Notes: generated by a model from the letters alone, not told the origin. A stretch of DNA of 64,000 nucleotides from Amycolatopsis thermoflava N1165 (GCF_000473265.1 NZ_KI421511.1:7351314-7415313), one strand, 5' to 3'; shown: positions 26,181 through 35,389, numbered from the stretch's first letter. Made by a program: numbers and translations.

Positions 26181-28721
26181 ATGAGAGCAATCCGCCGGTT
26201 CACCGTCCGCGCGAGCCTGCCCGAGCCGCTGGCCGGGTTGCGCGCGCTGGCCACCAACCTGCGCTGGACGTGGCACCCGCCGACCCGTGACCTGTTCGCG
26301 TCGATGGACGACGAGCTGTTCCGGCGCGTGCGGGACCCGCTCCGGATGCTCACCGCGGTGTCGCCGGCGCGGTTGACGGAGCTGGCCGGTGACGAGGACT
26401 TCCTCGCCAGGGTCCACGCGATGAGCGACGACCTGGAGCGCTACCTGACCGAGGACCGGTGGTACCAGCAGCGCCCGCAGGGGGAGCGGGCGCCGGCCGC
26501 GATCGCGTACTTCTCGATGGAGTTCGGGGTGCACGAGGCGCTGCCGAACTACTCGGGCGGCCTCGGCGTGCTCGCCGGCGACCACCTCAAGGCGGCCTCA
26601 GACCTGGGGGTGCCGCTGATCGGGGTCGGCCCGCTCTACCGGTCGGGGTACTTCCGGCAGTCGTTGTCGCTGGACGGCTGGCAGGTCGAGCACTACCCGG
26701 TGATCGAGCCGAGCGCGCTGCCGCTGGAGCTGCTGACCGGTGAGGACTCCGAGCCGGTGCTGGTGCACGTCGCCATGCCGGGCGGGCGCGACCTGTACGC
26801 GCAGGTGTGGCAGGCACAGGTCGGGCGCGTGCCGTTGCTGCTGCTGGACACCGACGTCGAGGCCAACGACGAGGACCTGCGCCGGGTCACCGACCGGCTC
26901 TACGGCGGCGACGCCGACCACCGCATCCGGCAGGAGATCCTGGCGGGCATCGGCGGCATGCGCGCGGTGCGGCGCTACTGCGAGCTGACCGGTCACCCGC
27001 AGCCGGAGGTGTTCCACACCAACGAGGGGCACGCCGGGTTCCTCGGCCTGGAGCGCGCCCGCGAGGTGATCGACGAGCAGGGCCTGGCGTTCGACGAGGC
27101 GTTGTCCGCGGTGCGCGCGGGCACCGTGTTCACCACGCACACCCCGGTGCCCGCGGGCATCGACCGGTTCCCGGTGGACCTGGTGCAGCACTACTTCGGC
27201 GACGGACGGCTGCTGCCGGGGCTGGAGCTGCAGCGGATCCTCGCGCTGGGCGCCGAGGACAACCCGGGCATGTTCAACATGGCGCACATGGGCCTGCGGC
27301 TGGCGCAGCGGTCCAACGGCGTGTCCCAGCTGCACGGGCGCGTGTCGCGGCGCATGTTCGCGCGGCTGTGGCCGGGCTTCGACGACGCCGAGGTGCCGAT
27401 TTCGTCGGTCACGAACGGCGTGCACGGGCCGACCTGGGTGGCGCGCGAGCTGACCGCGCTGCTCGGCGGCAAGCACAAGGCGTGGGGGCACGACGGCAAG
27501 CTGCCCAGCCAGATGGGTGTGTCCGACGAGGAACTGTGGGCGCTGCGGCGGGACCTGCGGCAGAAGCTCGTGCTCGAAGTGCGGCGGCGGGTGCGCAACG
27601 CGTGGCTGCAGCGCGGCGCGTCGGCGCTGGAGCTGGGCTGGGTGAACCAGGTGTTCGACCCGGACGTGCTGACCGTCGGGTTCGCCCGCCGCGTGCCGAC
27701 GTACAAGCGGCTGACGCTGATGCTGCGCGACCCGGAACGGCTGCGCGCGCTGCTGCTGGACGAGGAACGTCCGATGCAGATCGTCGTCGCCGGCAAGTCG
27801 CACCCGGCCGACGAGGGCGGCAAGGCGCTGATCCAGCAGGTCGTGCGGTTCGTGGACGACCCCGCGGTGCGTCGACGAATGGTGTTCCTGCCCGACTACG
27901 ACATGTCGATGGCGCGCTACCTCTACCGCGGCTGCGACGTGTGGCTGAACAACCCGACCCGGCCGTTGGAGGCGTGCGGCACGTCGGGCATGAAGTCGGC
28001 GCTCAACGGCGGGCTCAATCTGTCCATCAAGGACGGTTGGTGGGACGAGTGCTACGACGGCAGCAACGGCTGGGCCATCCCGACCGCGGACGGCGTGACC
28101 GACCCGCTGCGCCGGGACGAGCTCGAGTCGGCCGCGTTGTACGACCTGCTGGGCCAGCAGGTGGCGCCGCTGTTCTACGAGCGGGACGACGCGGGCGTGC
28201 CGCGCGGGTGGATGTCGATGGTGTGGCACACGCTCGACGAGCTGGGGCCGCGGGTGCAGGCGTCGCGGATGGTGCGCGAGTACGTGGAGACGGCCTACCA
28301 CCCGGCAGCCGTGACCAGCGCGGCGGCGAGCGCCGACGGCTACGCGGGCGCGCGGTCGCTGGCGGAGTACCGACGGCGGGTCGACGCGGTGTGGCGGCAG
28401 GTGCGGGTGCTGGACACGGAGCTGACGGTGGAGGCGCAGGAGCGCCTGGTGGTCGGCGACGAGGTCCGCGTGCGGGCGAAGGTGGACCTGGCCGGGCTGG
28501 CGCCGTCCGAAGTGGAGGTCCAGACGGTGGTCGGCCGCGTCGGTGACACCGACGAACTGGCGGAGCCCATGACGGTGCGGATGGAGCCGTCCCAGGAGGG
28601 CGAGTACACCGCGACGCTGCGGCTGCCCCGGGCCGGCTCCCTCGGCTACACCGTGCGGATCCTGCCGCGGCACGACCTCCTGGCGACGCCTGCCGAGCTG
28701 GGCAAGGTGGTGCTCGCCTGA
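26181..28721 (+). CDS. glgP: Glycogen/alpha-glucan phosphorylase
   Basis: The 846-residue GlgP-type phosphorylase matches the length of the mycobacterial enzyme. It has the N-terminal DUF3417-like segment (LRALATNLRWTWHPPTRDLF), the EFGVHEALPNYSGGLG loop and the PLP lysine in GTSGMKSALNGG. It releases glucose-1-phosphate from storage glucan in the cytoplasm. No other glycogen gene is adjacent. ATG start with a very short leader and no strong ribosome site, so it may be leaderless. Confidence 0.95.
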   Translation: MRAIRRFTVRASLPEPLAGLRALATNLRWTWHPPTRDLFASMDDELFRRVRDPLRMLTAVSPARLTELAGDEDFLARVHAMSDDLERYLTEDRWYQQRPQGERAPAAIAYFSMEFGVHEALPNYSGGLGVLAGDHLKAASDLGVPLIGVGPLYRSGYFRQSLSLDGWQVEHYPVIEPSALPLELLTGEDSEPVLVHVAMPGGRDLYAQVWQAQVGRVPLLLLDTDVEANDEDLRRVTDRLYGGDADHRIRQEILAGIGGMRAVRRYCELTGHPQPEVFHTNEGHAGFLGLERAREVIDEQGLAFDEALSAVRAGTVFTTHTPVPAGIDRFPVDLVQHYFGDGRLLPGLELQRILALGAEDNPGMFNMAHMGLRLAQRSNGVSQLHGRVSRRMFARLWPGFDDAEVPISSVTNGVHGPTWVARELTALLGGKHKAWGHDGKLPSQMGVSDEELWALRRDLRQKLVLEVRRRVRNAWLQRGASALELGWVNQVFDPDVLTVGFARRVPTYKRLTLMLRDPERLRALLLDEERPMQIVVAGKSHPADEGGKALIQQVVRFVDDPAVRRRMVFLPDYDMSMARYLYRGCDVWLNNPTRPLEACGTSGMKSALNGGLNLSIKDGWWDECYDGSNGWAIPTADGVTDPLRRDELESAALYDLLGQQVAPLFYERDDAGVPRGWMSMVWHTLDELGPRVQASRMVREYVETAYHPAAVTSAAASADGYAGARSLAEYRRRVDAVWRQVRVLDTELTVEAQERLVVGDEVRVRAKVDLAGLAPSEVEVQTVVGRVGDTDELAEPMTVRMEPSQEGEYTATLRLPRAGSLGYTVRILPRHDLLATPAELGKVVLA

Positions 28722-28725
28722 GCGC

Positions 28726-28795
28726 AGAACTCGCGCGCCCGAGCGCAGGACTCGCGCGGGCTGGCGCGCGTCCTGCGTTCCTGGGCGCGAGTTCT
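28726..28795. terminator. Nested inverted repeats forming a convergent terminator
   Basis: Outer arms AGAACTCGCGCGCCC and GGGCGCGAGTTCT enclose inner arms GCGCAGGACTCGCGCG and CGCGCGTCCTGCGTT. The left half is itself an imperfect direct duplication (GCGCAGAACTCGCGCG then GCGCAGGACTCGCGCG). It separates glgP from the convergent SDR gene and overlaps the latter's stop. Confidence 0.85.
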
Positions 28796-29492
28796 ACAGG
28801 AACCGGGCGCGCAGGTCCGGCCGGAGGAACGCGGCGGGCGAGGCGATCGACAGCCCGCCGTCGACCGGGAGCACCACGCCGGTGACGAACGACGCCCGCG
28901 GGGATGCCAGGAACGCCACGGCGTCGGCGACCTCGCGTGGCTCGCCGGTGCGGCGCAGTGGGTAGCCCTCCGCCACGGCGGGCAGGTCAGCCGAGCCGAT
29001 CATGCCCGGCGCGACCGCGTTGACCCGGATCCCGCGCGGGCCGTACTCCAGCGCCAGCTGCCGCACCAGCCCGTCCACCCCGGCTTTCGCCGCCGCGTAG
29101 CCGGGGAGGCCGGGCGCGGCCAGGAAGCCGTTCACCGACGTCACGGCGACGATGCTGCTCCCGGCCGGCATCACCCGCAGCGCGGCCCGCGTCGGGTAGA
29201 ACGCCGCGTCCAGCGTGTTCGCGATCGCCGCGCGCCACTGCTCGTCGGTCGCTTCCGCGGCGGCCGCCACCGGTTGCGAGGCCGCCGCCAGCACCAGCAC
29301 GTCCAGCCGGTCGAGCGCGCCGACGGCTGCTTCCGCACCCGCCGGGGTCGCGCAGTCGGCGACCACGTACGCGTCGAACGCCGGGTCTGTCACGGGCTCC
29401 AGCCCGGCGCCGACCACGTGGTCGTCCGGGAACGCCGCGGCGATCGCCCGCCCGATGTCCGAGCCACCGCCGACGACCAGGACGCCCCTCAC
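28794..29492 (-). CDS. Short-chain dehydrogenase/reductase of a sugar-acid cluster
   Basis: The 232-residue SDR has cofactor motif GGGSDIGRA, active-site Ser in VTSVNG and the YAAAK catalytic pair. The GTG start overlaps the upstream DHDPS-family stop (GTGA), so it is the last gene of the operon enolase-like, DHDPS-like, SDR. It probably oxidises or reduces a sugar-derived alcohol or semialdehyde; substrate unknown. Confidence 0.85.
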   Translation of the reverse strand: MRGVLVVGGGSDIGRAIAAAFPDDHVVGAGLEPVTDPAFDAYVVADCATPAGAEAAVGALDRLDVLVLAAASQPVAAAAEATDEQWRAAIANTLDAAFYPTRAALRVMPAGSSIVAVTSVNGFLAAPGLPGYAAAKAGVDGLVRQLALEYGPRGIRVNAVAPGMIGSADLPAVAEGYPLRRTGEPREVADAVAFLASPRASFVTGVVLPVDGGLSIASPAAFLRPDLRARFL

Positions 29493-30376
29493 CGGCGCCA
29501 CGCCGGCAGCGCCAGCTCGTCCAAGACCTCGGCCAGCGCCTTCGCCGTGATCGGCTCCAGCGGCCGGGCGGGCAGCCGCACGGTGGCCGTCTCGATGATC
29601 CCGCGCCGCACCAGCACCTCCTTGTGCACGGCCCAAGCCTGCCCCGGCCGGACCCCGAGGTGGATCAACGGCAGGAGCCGGGTGAACTCCGCCCGCGCCT
29701 CGGCCCGCCGCCCGCCCGCGAGATCGTCCAGAATGGACCGCAGGACGTCGGTGAACTCGCACGCCGGCATCGTGCCGACCGCGCCGTTGTCGTATTCCTC
29801 GATCAGCGCCTGCGCGTTCTGCCCGCCGAGGACGGCCAGCCCCGCGGCATCCCGCACCGCGGCCACTTTGGACGGTGTCGGCGGCGCCTCCACCTTGATC
29901 GAGGTGATGCCCTCGACACCGGCGAGCGCGGTCACCGCCGCCACGTCGACCGGTACGCCGGTCACGCCCGGCGCGTCCTGGATCATCACCGGCACCCCGG
30001 CGCCGGCGACCTCGGTGAAGAACTCGACGACCTGCGCCGGCGACGGTTTGGCCAGGAACGGCGGCAGCACCATGACCTGGTCCGCTCCGCCGTCACCCGC
30101 GGCGCGGACCTGTTCCAGCGCGGTCACCGTGCTGGTGCCGTTGACCCCGGCGACGACCGGCAGCGACGTCATCGCCCGCACCTCGCGCAGGATGACCTCC
30201 CGCTCGGCCGCGGCCAGCGCGAACCCCTCGCTGGCCATGCCGAACACGGCGAGCCCGTCGACGCCGCAGGAGAGCTGGAACTCCACCAGCGACCGCAGCG
30301 ACGGCAGGTCCAGCTCGCCGTCCGCGGTGAACGGCGTGGCCAGGATGGGGATGAGACCGGTGGGTGTGTCCGGCAC
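29489..30376 (-). CDS. DHDPS/N-acetylneuraminate lyase-family aldolase or dehydratase
   Basis: The 295-residue TIM barrel has the Schiff-base lysine in TSIKVEAPP and the GMASEGFAL substrate loop. The Tyr of the canonical YNxP motif is absent (MIQDAPGVTG), so it is not a dihydrodipicolinate synthase. Context with an enolase-superfamily dehydratase suggests cleavage or dehydration of a 2-keto-3-deoxy sugar acid. It is three bases downstream of the enolase-family gene. Confidence 0.82.
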   Translation of the reverse strand: MPDTPTGLIPILATPFTADGELDLPSLRSLVEFQLSCGVDGLAVFGMASEGFALAAAEREVILREVRAMTSLPVVAGVNGTSTVTALEQVRAAGDGGADQVMVLPPFLAKPSPAQVVEFFTEVAGAGVPVMIQDAPGVTGVPVDVAAVTALAGVEGITSIKVEAPPTPSKVAAVRDAAGLAVLGGQNAQALIEEYDNGAVGTMPACEFTDVLRSILDDLAGGRRAEARAEFTRLLPLIHLGVRPGQAWAVHKEVLVRRGIIETATVRLPARPLEPITAKALAEVLDELALPAWRR

Positions 30377-30379
30377 GGG

Positions 30380-31546
30380 TCAGTTCTCCTTCGCGAGTTT
30401 CGTGATCAGGTCGGCGTCGACGTCGATGCCCAGCCCGGGCCCGGCCGGCACGGCGAACCCCGTCGGCCCGGCGGTCAGTGGGGTGCGCAGGATGCTCTGC
30501 GCGACCGGGACGGTGTCCGGCTGGTACTCGAAGAACGGGGTGTCCGCGCTGGCCGCGGACACGTGGATCCCGGCGGCGAGCGCGATGCCGAGGCCGACCG
30601 AGTGGTGGCAGGCGACCGGCACGTGGTGGGCCGACGCGAGTTCCGCGATCGACATCGCCTCGGTGATGCCGGTGCGGGCCACGTCCGGCTGCGCCAGTCG
30701 CAGGGCGCGGCGGCCGAGCCAGTCGGCGAACTCGAAGCGGTTGCGCATCGCCTCGCCGACCGCGACCGGCGTGCGGATCCGGCGGGCCAGCTCGGCGTGC
30801 CCATCGACGTCCTCGGGCACCAGCGGCGCCTCGAAGAACAGCGCCTTGCGCCGGTCCAGCTCCTGGCCCAGCTCGACGGCCTCGCCGATCCGGTACGCCC
30901 AGTGCGCGTCGACCGCGATCCGCATCGCCGGCGCGGCCTCGGCGACCGCGTCGAAGGTGGCCAGGTCCGCCTCGATTCCCTTGCCCAGGGCCAGTTTGAC
31001 CAGGGTCGCCCCCTTGGTGACCCAGTCCGCGGCCAGCGCGGCGCGCTCGGCGTCGGTGGAGCGGGCGAGGCCGGAGATGTAGGCCGGGACGTGCGTGCGC
31101 ACCGCCCCGCCGAGCAGGTCGGCCACCGGCAGGCCGGTCAGCTTGCCGTAGAGGTCCCACAGCGCGATGTCGACCGCGGCCAGCGCGTCGGCCTGGTGCC
31201 CGACCAGGTGCCCGCGCTCACGCATCAGGTCCCGCAGGCCGAGCCAGAGCGGGCGGACGCCGGTGATCTCGCGGCCGGTCAGCCACCCGGCGAGCATCCG
31301 GTCGACGATCGCGGCAGGCACCTCGGGGCCGACCGGCGCCAGTGCCTCGCCCCAGCCGGTGGTGCCGTCCTCGGCGGTGACGCGGACGAGCATCGTCTCG
31401 AACCGGCCGGAGTAGAGGCTGCGCCACGGTTCACGCACGACGTAACCGCGGTCCTCGCTCAGCTCGCTGCCGTCCTCCAGCTTCCCCAGGTAGGCCTGCG
31501 GACCGGACAGCTTCAAGACGTAGGTCGTCACCTCGGCGATGCGCAT
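30380..31546 (-). CDS. Enolase-superfamily (mandelate racemase/muconate lactonizing) sugar-acid enzyme
   Basis: The 388-residue protein has metal ligands in AVDAHWAY, FFEAPLVPED and VGEAMRNRFE, a lysine in TLVKLALGKG, and an Asp/His pair (QPDVARTG and CHHSVGLG) as in the mandelate-racemase branch. Likely activity is dehydration or cycloisomerisation of an aldonate, aldarate or lactone. ATG at 31546 chosen; six extra codons upstream would overlap the operator. Divergent from iclR. Confidence 0.82.
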   Translation of the reverse strand: MRIAEVTTYVLKLSGPQAYLGKLEDGSELSEDRGYVVREPWRSLYSGRFETMLVRVTAEDGTTGWGEALAPVGPEVPAAIVDRMLAGWLTGREITGVRPLWLGLRDLMRERGHLVGHQADALAAVDIALWDLYGKLTGLPVADLLGGAVRTHVPAYISGLARSTDAERAALAADWVTKGATLVKLALGKGIEADLATFDAVAEAAPAMRIAVDAHWAYRIGEAVELGQELDRRKALFFEAPLVPEDVDGHAELARRIRTPVAVGEAMRNRFEFADWLGRRALRLAQPDVARTGITEAMSIAELASAHHVPVACHHSVGLGIALAAGIHVSAASADTPFFEYQPDTVPVAQSILRTPLTAGPTGFAVPAGPGLGIDVDADLITKLAKEN

Positions 31547-31556
31547 GGTTGCCAAT

Positions 31557-31586
31557 CTTTGCACGGGACTTGCGGAATGTGCAAAG
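31557..31586. promoter_or_regulatory. IclR-type operator in the divergent promoter
   Basis: CTTTGCAC and GTGCAAAG form perfect eight-base arms separated by 14 bases, located between the divergent catabolic operon and the iclR gene. Placement over both promoters fits an IclR regulator controlling itself and the operon. Confidence 0.65.
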
Positions 31587-31605
31587 CCTCCGCATACTTC
31601 GTGCC

Positions 31606-32409
31606 ATGGTTTCCGAAAGCGGTGGCAATCAGAGCGTGGAGCGGGCCTCGGCCGTGCTGAACGCCTTCACCCTCGGCCGGCCCGCGTTGCGGGTCTCCGA
31701 CGTCGCGGCGGAGGTCGGGCTGGGCATCTCCACCACGTCCCGGCTGCTCGCGACGCTGGAGTCGGTCGACCTGGTCCGCCGCGACCCGGTGAGCCAGCTC
31801 TACGAGCTCGGCCCGGCGGTGCTGACGATGGCGGGGATCGCGCTCAACAACGACCCGATCTACCGGCAGGCCCGTCCGGTCGCGCAGCGGCTGGCGTGGG
31901 AACTGGGTCTCGGCGCCAACGTCGCGGTGCGCCGCGGCGCCGAGCTGTTCTACCTGCTCAACGTCGAAGGCCAGCTGGCGCAGAAGTCGTTTTCGCTGAT
32001 GGGGCAGCGCAACCCGCTGCACGCCACCGCCATGGGCAAGAGCCTGCTGCTGGGCCTCGCGCCGGAGCAGCGCCGGGAACTGCTGGGCCCGGAGCCGCTG
32101 CACGGCTTCACCGCGCACACCATCACGACGTTCGAGGCGCTGGACGCCGACCTCGCGCGGATCGCGAGCCGCGGCTACTCGACCGAGATCGAGGAGCTGG
32201 CGCTGGGCCGCGCGTGCATCGCCGCGCCGGTGCGGGACCACACCGGCGCGGTCGTCGCCGCGATCTCGCTGTCCGGTGCGCTGTCCGCGATCGCGCTCGA
32301 CGAGCGGGAGGCCGACCTGGGGCGCACGATCGTCGAGGCGGCCGACAGCGTGAGCATCGGCCTCGGCTACCTCGGCCCGGTGCACACCCCGGTGCGGGAG
32401 GTCCGGTGA
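31606..32409 (+). CDS. IclR-family transcriptional regulator
   Basis: The 267-residue protein has an N-terminal winged helix (RVSDVAAEVGLGISTTSRLLATLE) and the C-terminal IclR effector domain with HATAMGKSLL and a RGYSTEIEEL segment. Divergent from the enolase-family operon and overlapping the next gene by four bases (GTGA), so it likely controls sugar-acid use on both sides. Confidence 0.92.
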   Translation: MVSESGGNQSVERASAVLNAFTLGRPALRVSDVAAEVGLGISTTSRLLATLESVDLVRRDPVSQLYELGPAVLTMAGIALNNDPIYRQARPVAQRLAWELGLGANVAVRRGAELFYLLNVEGQLAQKSFSLMGQRNPLHATAMGKSLLLGLAPEQRRELLGPEPLHGFTAHTITTFEALDADLARIASRGYSTEIEELALGRACIAAPVRDHTGAVVAAISLSGALSAIALDEREADLGRTIVEAADSVSIGLGYLGPVHTPVREVR

Positions 32410-33338
32410 GGATCGCCGTCACCGGGGCCGCGGGACGGCTCGGCCGCACGCTGACCGGACGGCTGGAAGAGCGTGGCCACACCGTGGTGCCGATCGACGT
32501 CGCGCCGCCGGTCAGCCTGCCACTGTCCGATCGGGACGGTCTGATTTCGGTTTGCGCGGGCGCGGACGTGGTGGTGCACCTGGCCGCCCGGATGTCCTGG
32601 CAGCGGGCCGACGACGCGGCGCTGTTCGAGACCAACGTGCTCGGCACCGCGAACGTGGCCGAAGCGGCGGCTCTGGCGGGCGCGAAGCTCGTCCTCGCCA
32701 GCACCGGCGAGGTCTACCCCGAGGGCAAACCCGTCTACCAGCCGCTCGACGAGGACCACCCGCGCGCGCCGACGAGCGCGTACGGGCTGACGAAGAAGCT
32801 CGCCGAGGACACTGTGGACTTCTACCGCCGCACCCGCGGGCTGGAGGCGGTGGTGCTGCGGTTCTCCCACTTCCAGGACGCCGCCGAACTGCTCGACCGT
32901 AACAGTTTCTTCTCCGGGCCGCGGTTCTTCCTGCACCGCAAGATCGAGCAGCAGCGGGCGTTCGGCAACGCGGCCGCGGTCGCCGCGCTCGAACCACACG
33001 ACGACGGCACGACCAAGCTCGTGCTCTCGCGCGGCGAGGACGGGACGCCGTTCCGGATGGGCATCCTGGACACCCGCGACCTGGCGGCCGGTGTGGTCGC
33101 CGCCGTCGAAACCCCCGGCCTCGACGGCGAGGTGATCGGTCTCGGCGCGGACGACTCGGTCGACTTCGACTGGCTGGTCCCGGAACTGGCGCGCCGCGCC
33201 GGACTGGACTATGTGGACGTATCCCTGCCCGGTCCCGCGGTGCACTACACGACGTCCAACGCGAAGGCCCGCAAACTGCTCGGCTTCACCGTCGAATTCC
33301 CCGTCTCCCGCATGATCGCGGAAGCGGAACTCCGCTGA
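32406..33338 (+). CDS. NAD-dependent epimerase/dehydratase-family protein (uronate-dehydrogenase-like)
   Basis: The 310-residue extended SDR has the nucleotide motif TGAAGRLG at the N-terminus and the catalytic YGLTK pattern. In this context (enolase-superfamily enzyme, keto-deoxy-acid lyase, MFS carrier) a uronate or sugar dehydrogenase role is attractive, since oxidative hexuronate pathways combine these families. Direct proof is lacking. GTG start overlapping the iclR stop. Confidence 0.75.
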   Translation: MRIAVTGAAGRLGRTLTGRLEERGHTVVPIDVAPPVSLPLSDRDGLISVCAGADVVVHLAARMSWQRADDAALFETNVLGTANVAEAAALAGAKLVLASTGEVYPEGKPVYQPLDEDHPRAPTSAYGLTKKLAEDTVDFYRRTRGLEAVVLRFSHFQDAAELLDRNSFFSGPRFFLHRKIEQQRAFGNAAAVAALEPHDDGTTKLVLSRGEDGTPFRMGILDTRDLAAGVVAAVETPGLDGEVIGLGADDSVDFDWLVPELARRAGLDYVDVSLPGPAVHYTTSNAKARKLLGFTVEFPVSRMIAEAELR

Positions 33339-33369
33339 TCCCCACTCCGACACGGACAACGAGGTCGTC

Positions 33370-34686
33370 ATGTCTGAACAGGTCGCTGTGCCCGAAACCG
33401 TGAGCACCGGCCAGGTGCCCAGCCGGAAAGTGCTGCTCGCCGCGGGTGCCGGTCACTTCGTGGAATGGTTCGACATGGGTATCTACGGCACCCTGTCGAC
33501 CGTCATCGCCGCGAACTTCTTCGCCGCGGGCGACCCGACGGCCGCCCTGCTGTCGACGTTCGCGGTGTTCGCCGCCGGGTTCGTGATCCGGCCGCTGGGC
33601 GGGTTGTTCTTCGGGCCGCTCGCCGACCGGATCGGGCGCCAGCGGGTGCTCGCGATCGTCGTGCTCACCACGTCGCTGGCCACCTTCGCGATCGGTGTGC
33701 TGCCGACCTACCACGCGGTCGGCGCGCTCGCGCCGTTGCTGCTCGTCGTCGCGCGGCTGGTGCAAGGGTTCGCGGCGGGCGGCGAAACCTCCAGCGCGGT
33801 GACGGTGCTGTACGAGTACGCGCCGCCGAACCGGCGCGGGTTCTTCTCCAGCTTCGCCGACACCTTCGGGTTCGCCGCGTTCGTGTTCGGCTCGGGGCTG
33901 GCGTTGCTGCTGACCGCGTCGTTCGGGGACGCGACGATGACCTCGTGGGCGTGGCGGCTGCCGTTCCTGCTGGCGTTGCCGCTCGGTCTGGCCGGTCTTT
34001 ACCTGCGGCTGAAGCTGCAGGACACGCCGGAGTTCCGCGAGCTGGAGGCCAAGGGCGAGGTCACCGAGAGCCCGGTGCGCGAGACCTTCCGCACCGGCGG
34101 CAAGGCGATGCTGGTGCTGGCCGGGCTGGTCGTGATCAAGGGTGTGGCGCACTGGACGCTGCAGACGTTCATGCCCAGCTACCTGCAGACCACGCTGCAC
34201 TTCACGAAGGTGCAGTCGTTCGTCGCGTCCACGGTGTGCCTGGCCGTGGTCGCCGTGGCGGTGCCGTTCGCCGGTGCGCTGTCCGACCGGATCGGCCGCC
34301 GCCCGTTGCTGATCGCGGGCACCGCCGGGTTCGTCCTGCTGACCTGGCCGTCGCTGTTGCTGATGTCGCTGGGCAACGAGTTCCTGGCGATCCTCGGGAT
34401 GGTCGTGCTGGGCCTGCTGATCGCCGCCTACGACGGCGCGGTGTCGGCGACGATGGCCGAGCTGTTCCCGCCGCGCATCCGCTCCGGCGCGATCGCCATC
34501 CCGTACAACATCGCGGTGTCACTGTTCGGCGGCACGGCGCCCTACATCGCCACGTGGCTGATCTCGGCCAGCGGCTACCGGCTCTCGCCGGCGTTCTACG
34601 TGATGCTCACCGCCGCGATCACGCTGGTCACCGTCCTGCGGGTCGTGCGGGAGACGGCCGGGCCCAAGGCCCGCGCCGTGGCCTGA
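33370..34686 (+). CDS. MFS transporter, metabolite:H+ symporter (MHS) type
   Basis: The 438-residue carrier has twelve predicted membrane segments, the loop 2-3 motif GPLADRIGRQR and its repeat GALSDRIGRRP, and the N-terminal AGHFVEWFDMGIYG signature of the KgtP/ProP-like MHS group. It probably imports an organic or sugar acid for the neighbouring catabolic genes. It follows the epimerase-like gene by 31 bases. Confidence 0.9.
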   Translation: MSEQVAVPETVSTGQVPSRKVLLAAGAGHFVEWFDMGIYGTLSTVIAANFFAAGDPTAALLSTFAVFAAGFVIRPLGGLFFGPLADRIGRQRVLAIVVLTTSLATFAIGVLPTYHAVGALAPLLLVVARLVQGFAAGGETSSAVTVLYEYAPPNRRGFFSSFADTFGFAAFVFGSGLALLLTASFGDATMTSWAWRLPFLLALPLGLAGLYLRLKLQDTPEFRELEAKGEVTESPVRETFRTGGKAMLVLAGLVVIKGVAHWTLQTFMPSYLQTTLHFTKVQSFVASTVCLAVVAVAVPFAGALSDRIGRRPLLIAGTAGFVLLTWPSLLLMSLGNEFLAILGMVVLGLLIAAYDGAVSATMAELFPPRIRSGAIAIPYNIAVSLFGGTAPYIATWLISASGYRLSPAFYVMLTAAITLVTVLRVVRETAGPKARAVA

Positions 34687-34716
34687 AGTCCCCACCGGTC
34701 AAGGAGAAGTCACGAC

Positions 34717-34764
34717 CCCCGCCGGATCCGGCTACACGCTGGTCTTCAGCGACTCCCGGCGGGG
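34717..34764 (+). terminator. Hairpin terminator after the MFS gene
   Basis: CCCCGCCGG pairs with CCGGCGGGG across a 30-base loop, 30 bases after the MFS stop. Confidence 0.6.
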
Positions 34765-34891
34765 TAGGCGAGGGGGCGTGCCCCTGCGGATAGGCGAGTG
34801 GGCGGGCCGGTCGTGGTGACCGGCACGCCTCCGCGAACCGCCGCTCCGCGGCTTGTTTCAGCGCGCCGCCCGCGTCCCACGGCTCCCGTCC

Positions 34892-35040
34892 GGGAATCGC
34901 CGGCGTTCTGCTTGGGTGCACCGGCAGCCCTGTCGCTCACGCGCCCGCCCACCGCAGCCACGCAGCGCACCCCGCCGCGACCCAGAAACAACCCCCTCAG
35001 GGAACCGCCGGCGTGCCGCCCGGCTGCACCGGCAGCCCGG
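34892..35040. repeat. Imperfect duplication of the rhodanese gene 3' end in the spacer
   Basis: About 41 bases from 34892 match 35000-35040, the last codons of the rhodanese gene, with roughly eight differences (both contain CGCCGGCGT and TGCACCGGCAGCCC). A weaker third relative begins near 34829. The spacer 34765-34891 holds no gene I can support. Confidence 0.7.
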
Positions 35041-35389
35041 CGGCGCGCCAGGCCCGGAAGCCGCCCACCAGGTCCGTCGCCAGGGACAGTCCCAGCCGGC
35101 GTAGGTCGGCGGCCGCCAGGCTGGACGCGTAGCCCTCGTTGCACACCACGACGACCGGCCGGTCCGGGCGCACCCCGGGCAGCCGGTGGTCGCTCGCCGG
35201 GTCGAGGCGCCACTCCAGGTGGATCCGCTCGACCGGCACCGCGCCGGGGATCTCGCCCTCGGCCTCCCGGTAGCCGATCGGCCGGATGTCCACGATCAGC
35301 GCGCCCTCGGCCTGCAGCCGCCACGCGTCGGCGGGCTCGGCCCGCTTCAGGGTGGCGCGGGCGGAGGCCAGCATCTCGTCGATGTTCAT
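34997..35389 (-). CDS. Rhodanese-domain sulfurtransferase
   Basis: The 130-residue single rhodanese domain has active-site Cys83 in the loop VVCNEGYASS and the DIRP substrate-loop Asp. It would move sulfane sulfur. Start ATG at 35389 overlaps the cysteine dioxygenase stop; a GTG one codon earlier is equally possible. Coupling to cysteine dioxygenase places it in thiol/sulfur oxidation. Confidence 0.88.
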   Translation of the reverse strand: MNIDEMLASARATLKRAEPADAWRLQAEGALIVDIRPIGYREAEGEIPGAVPVERIHLEWRLDPASDHRLPGVRPDRPVVVVCNEGYASSLAAADLRRLGLSLATDLVGGFRAWRAAGLPVQPGGTPAVP

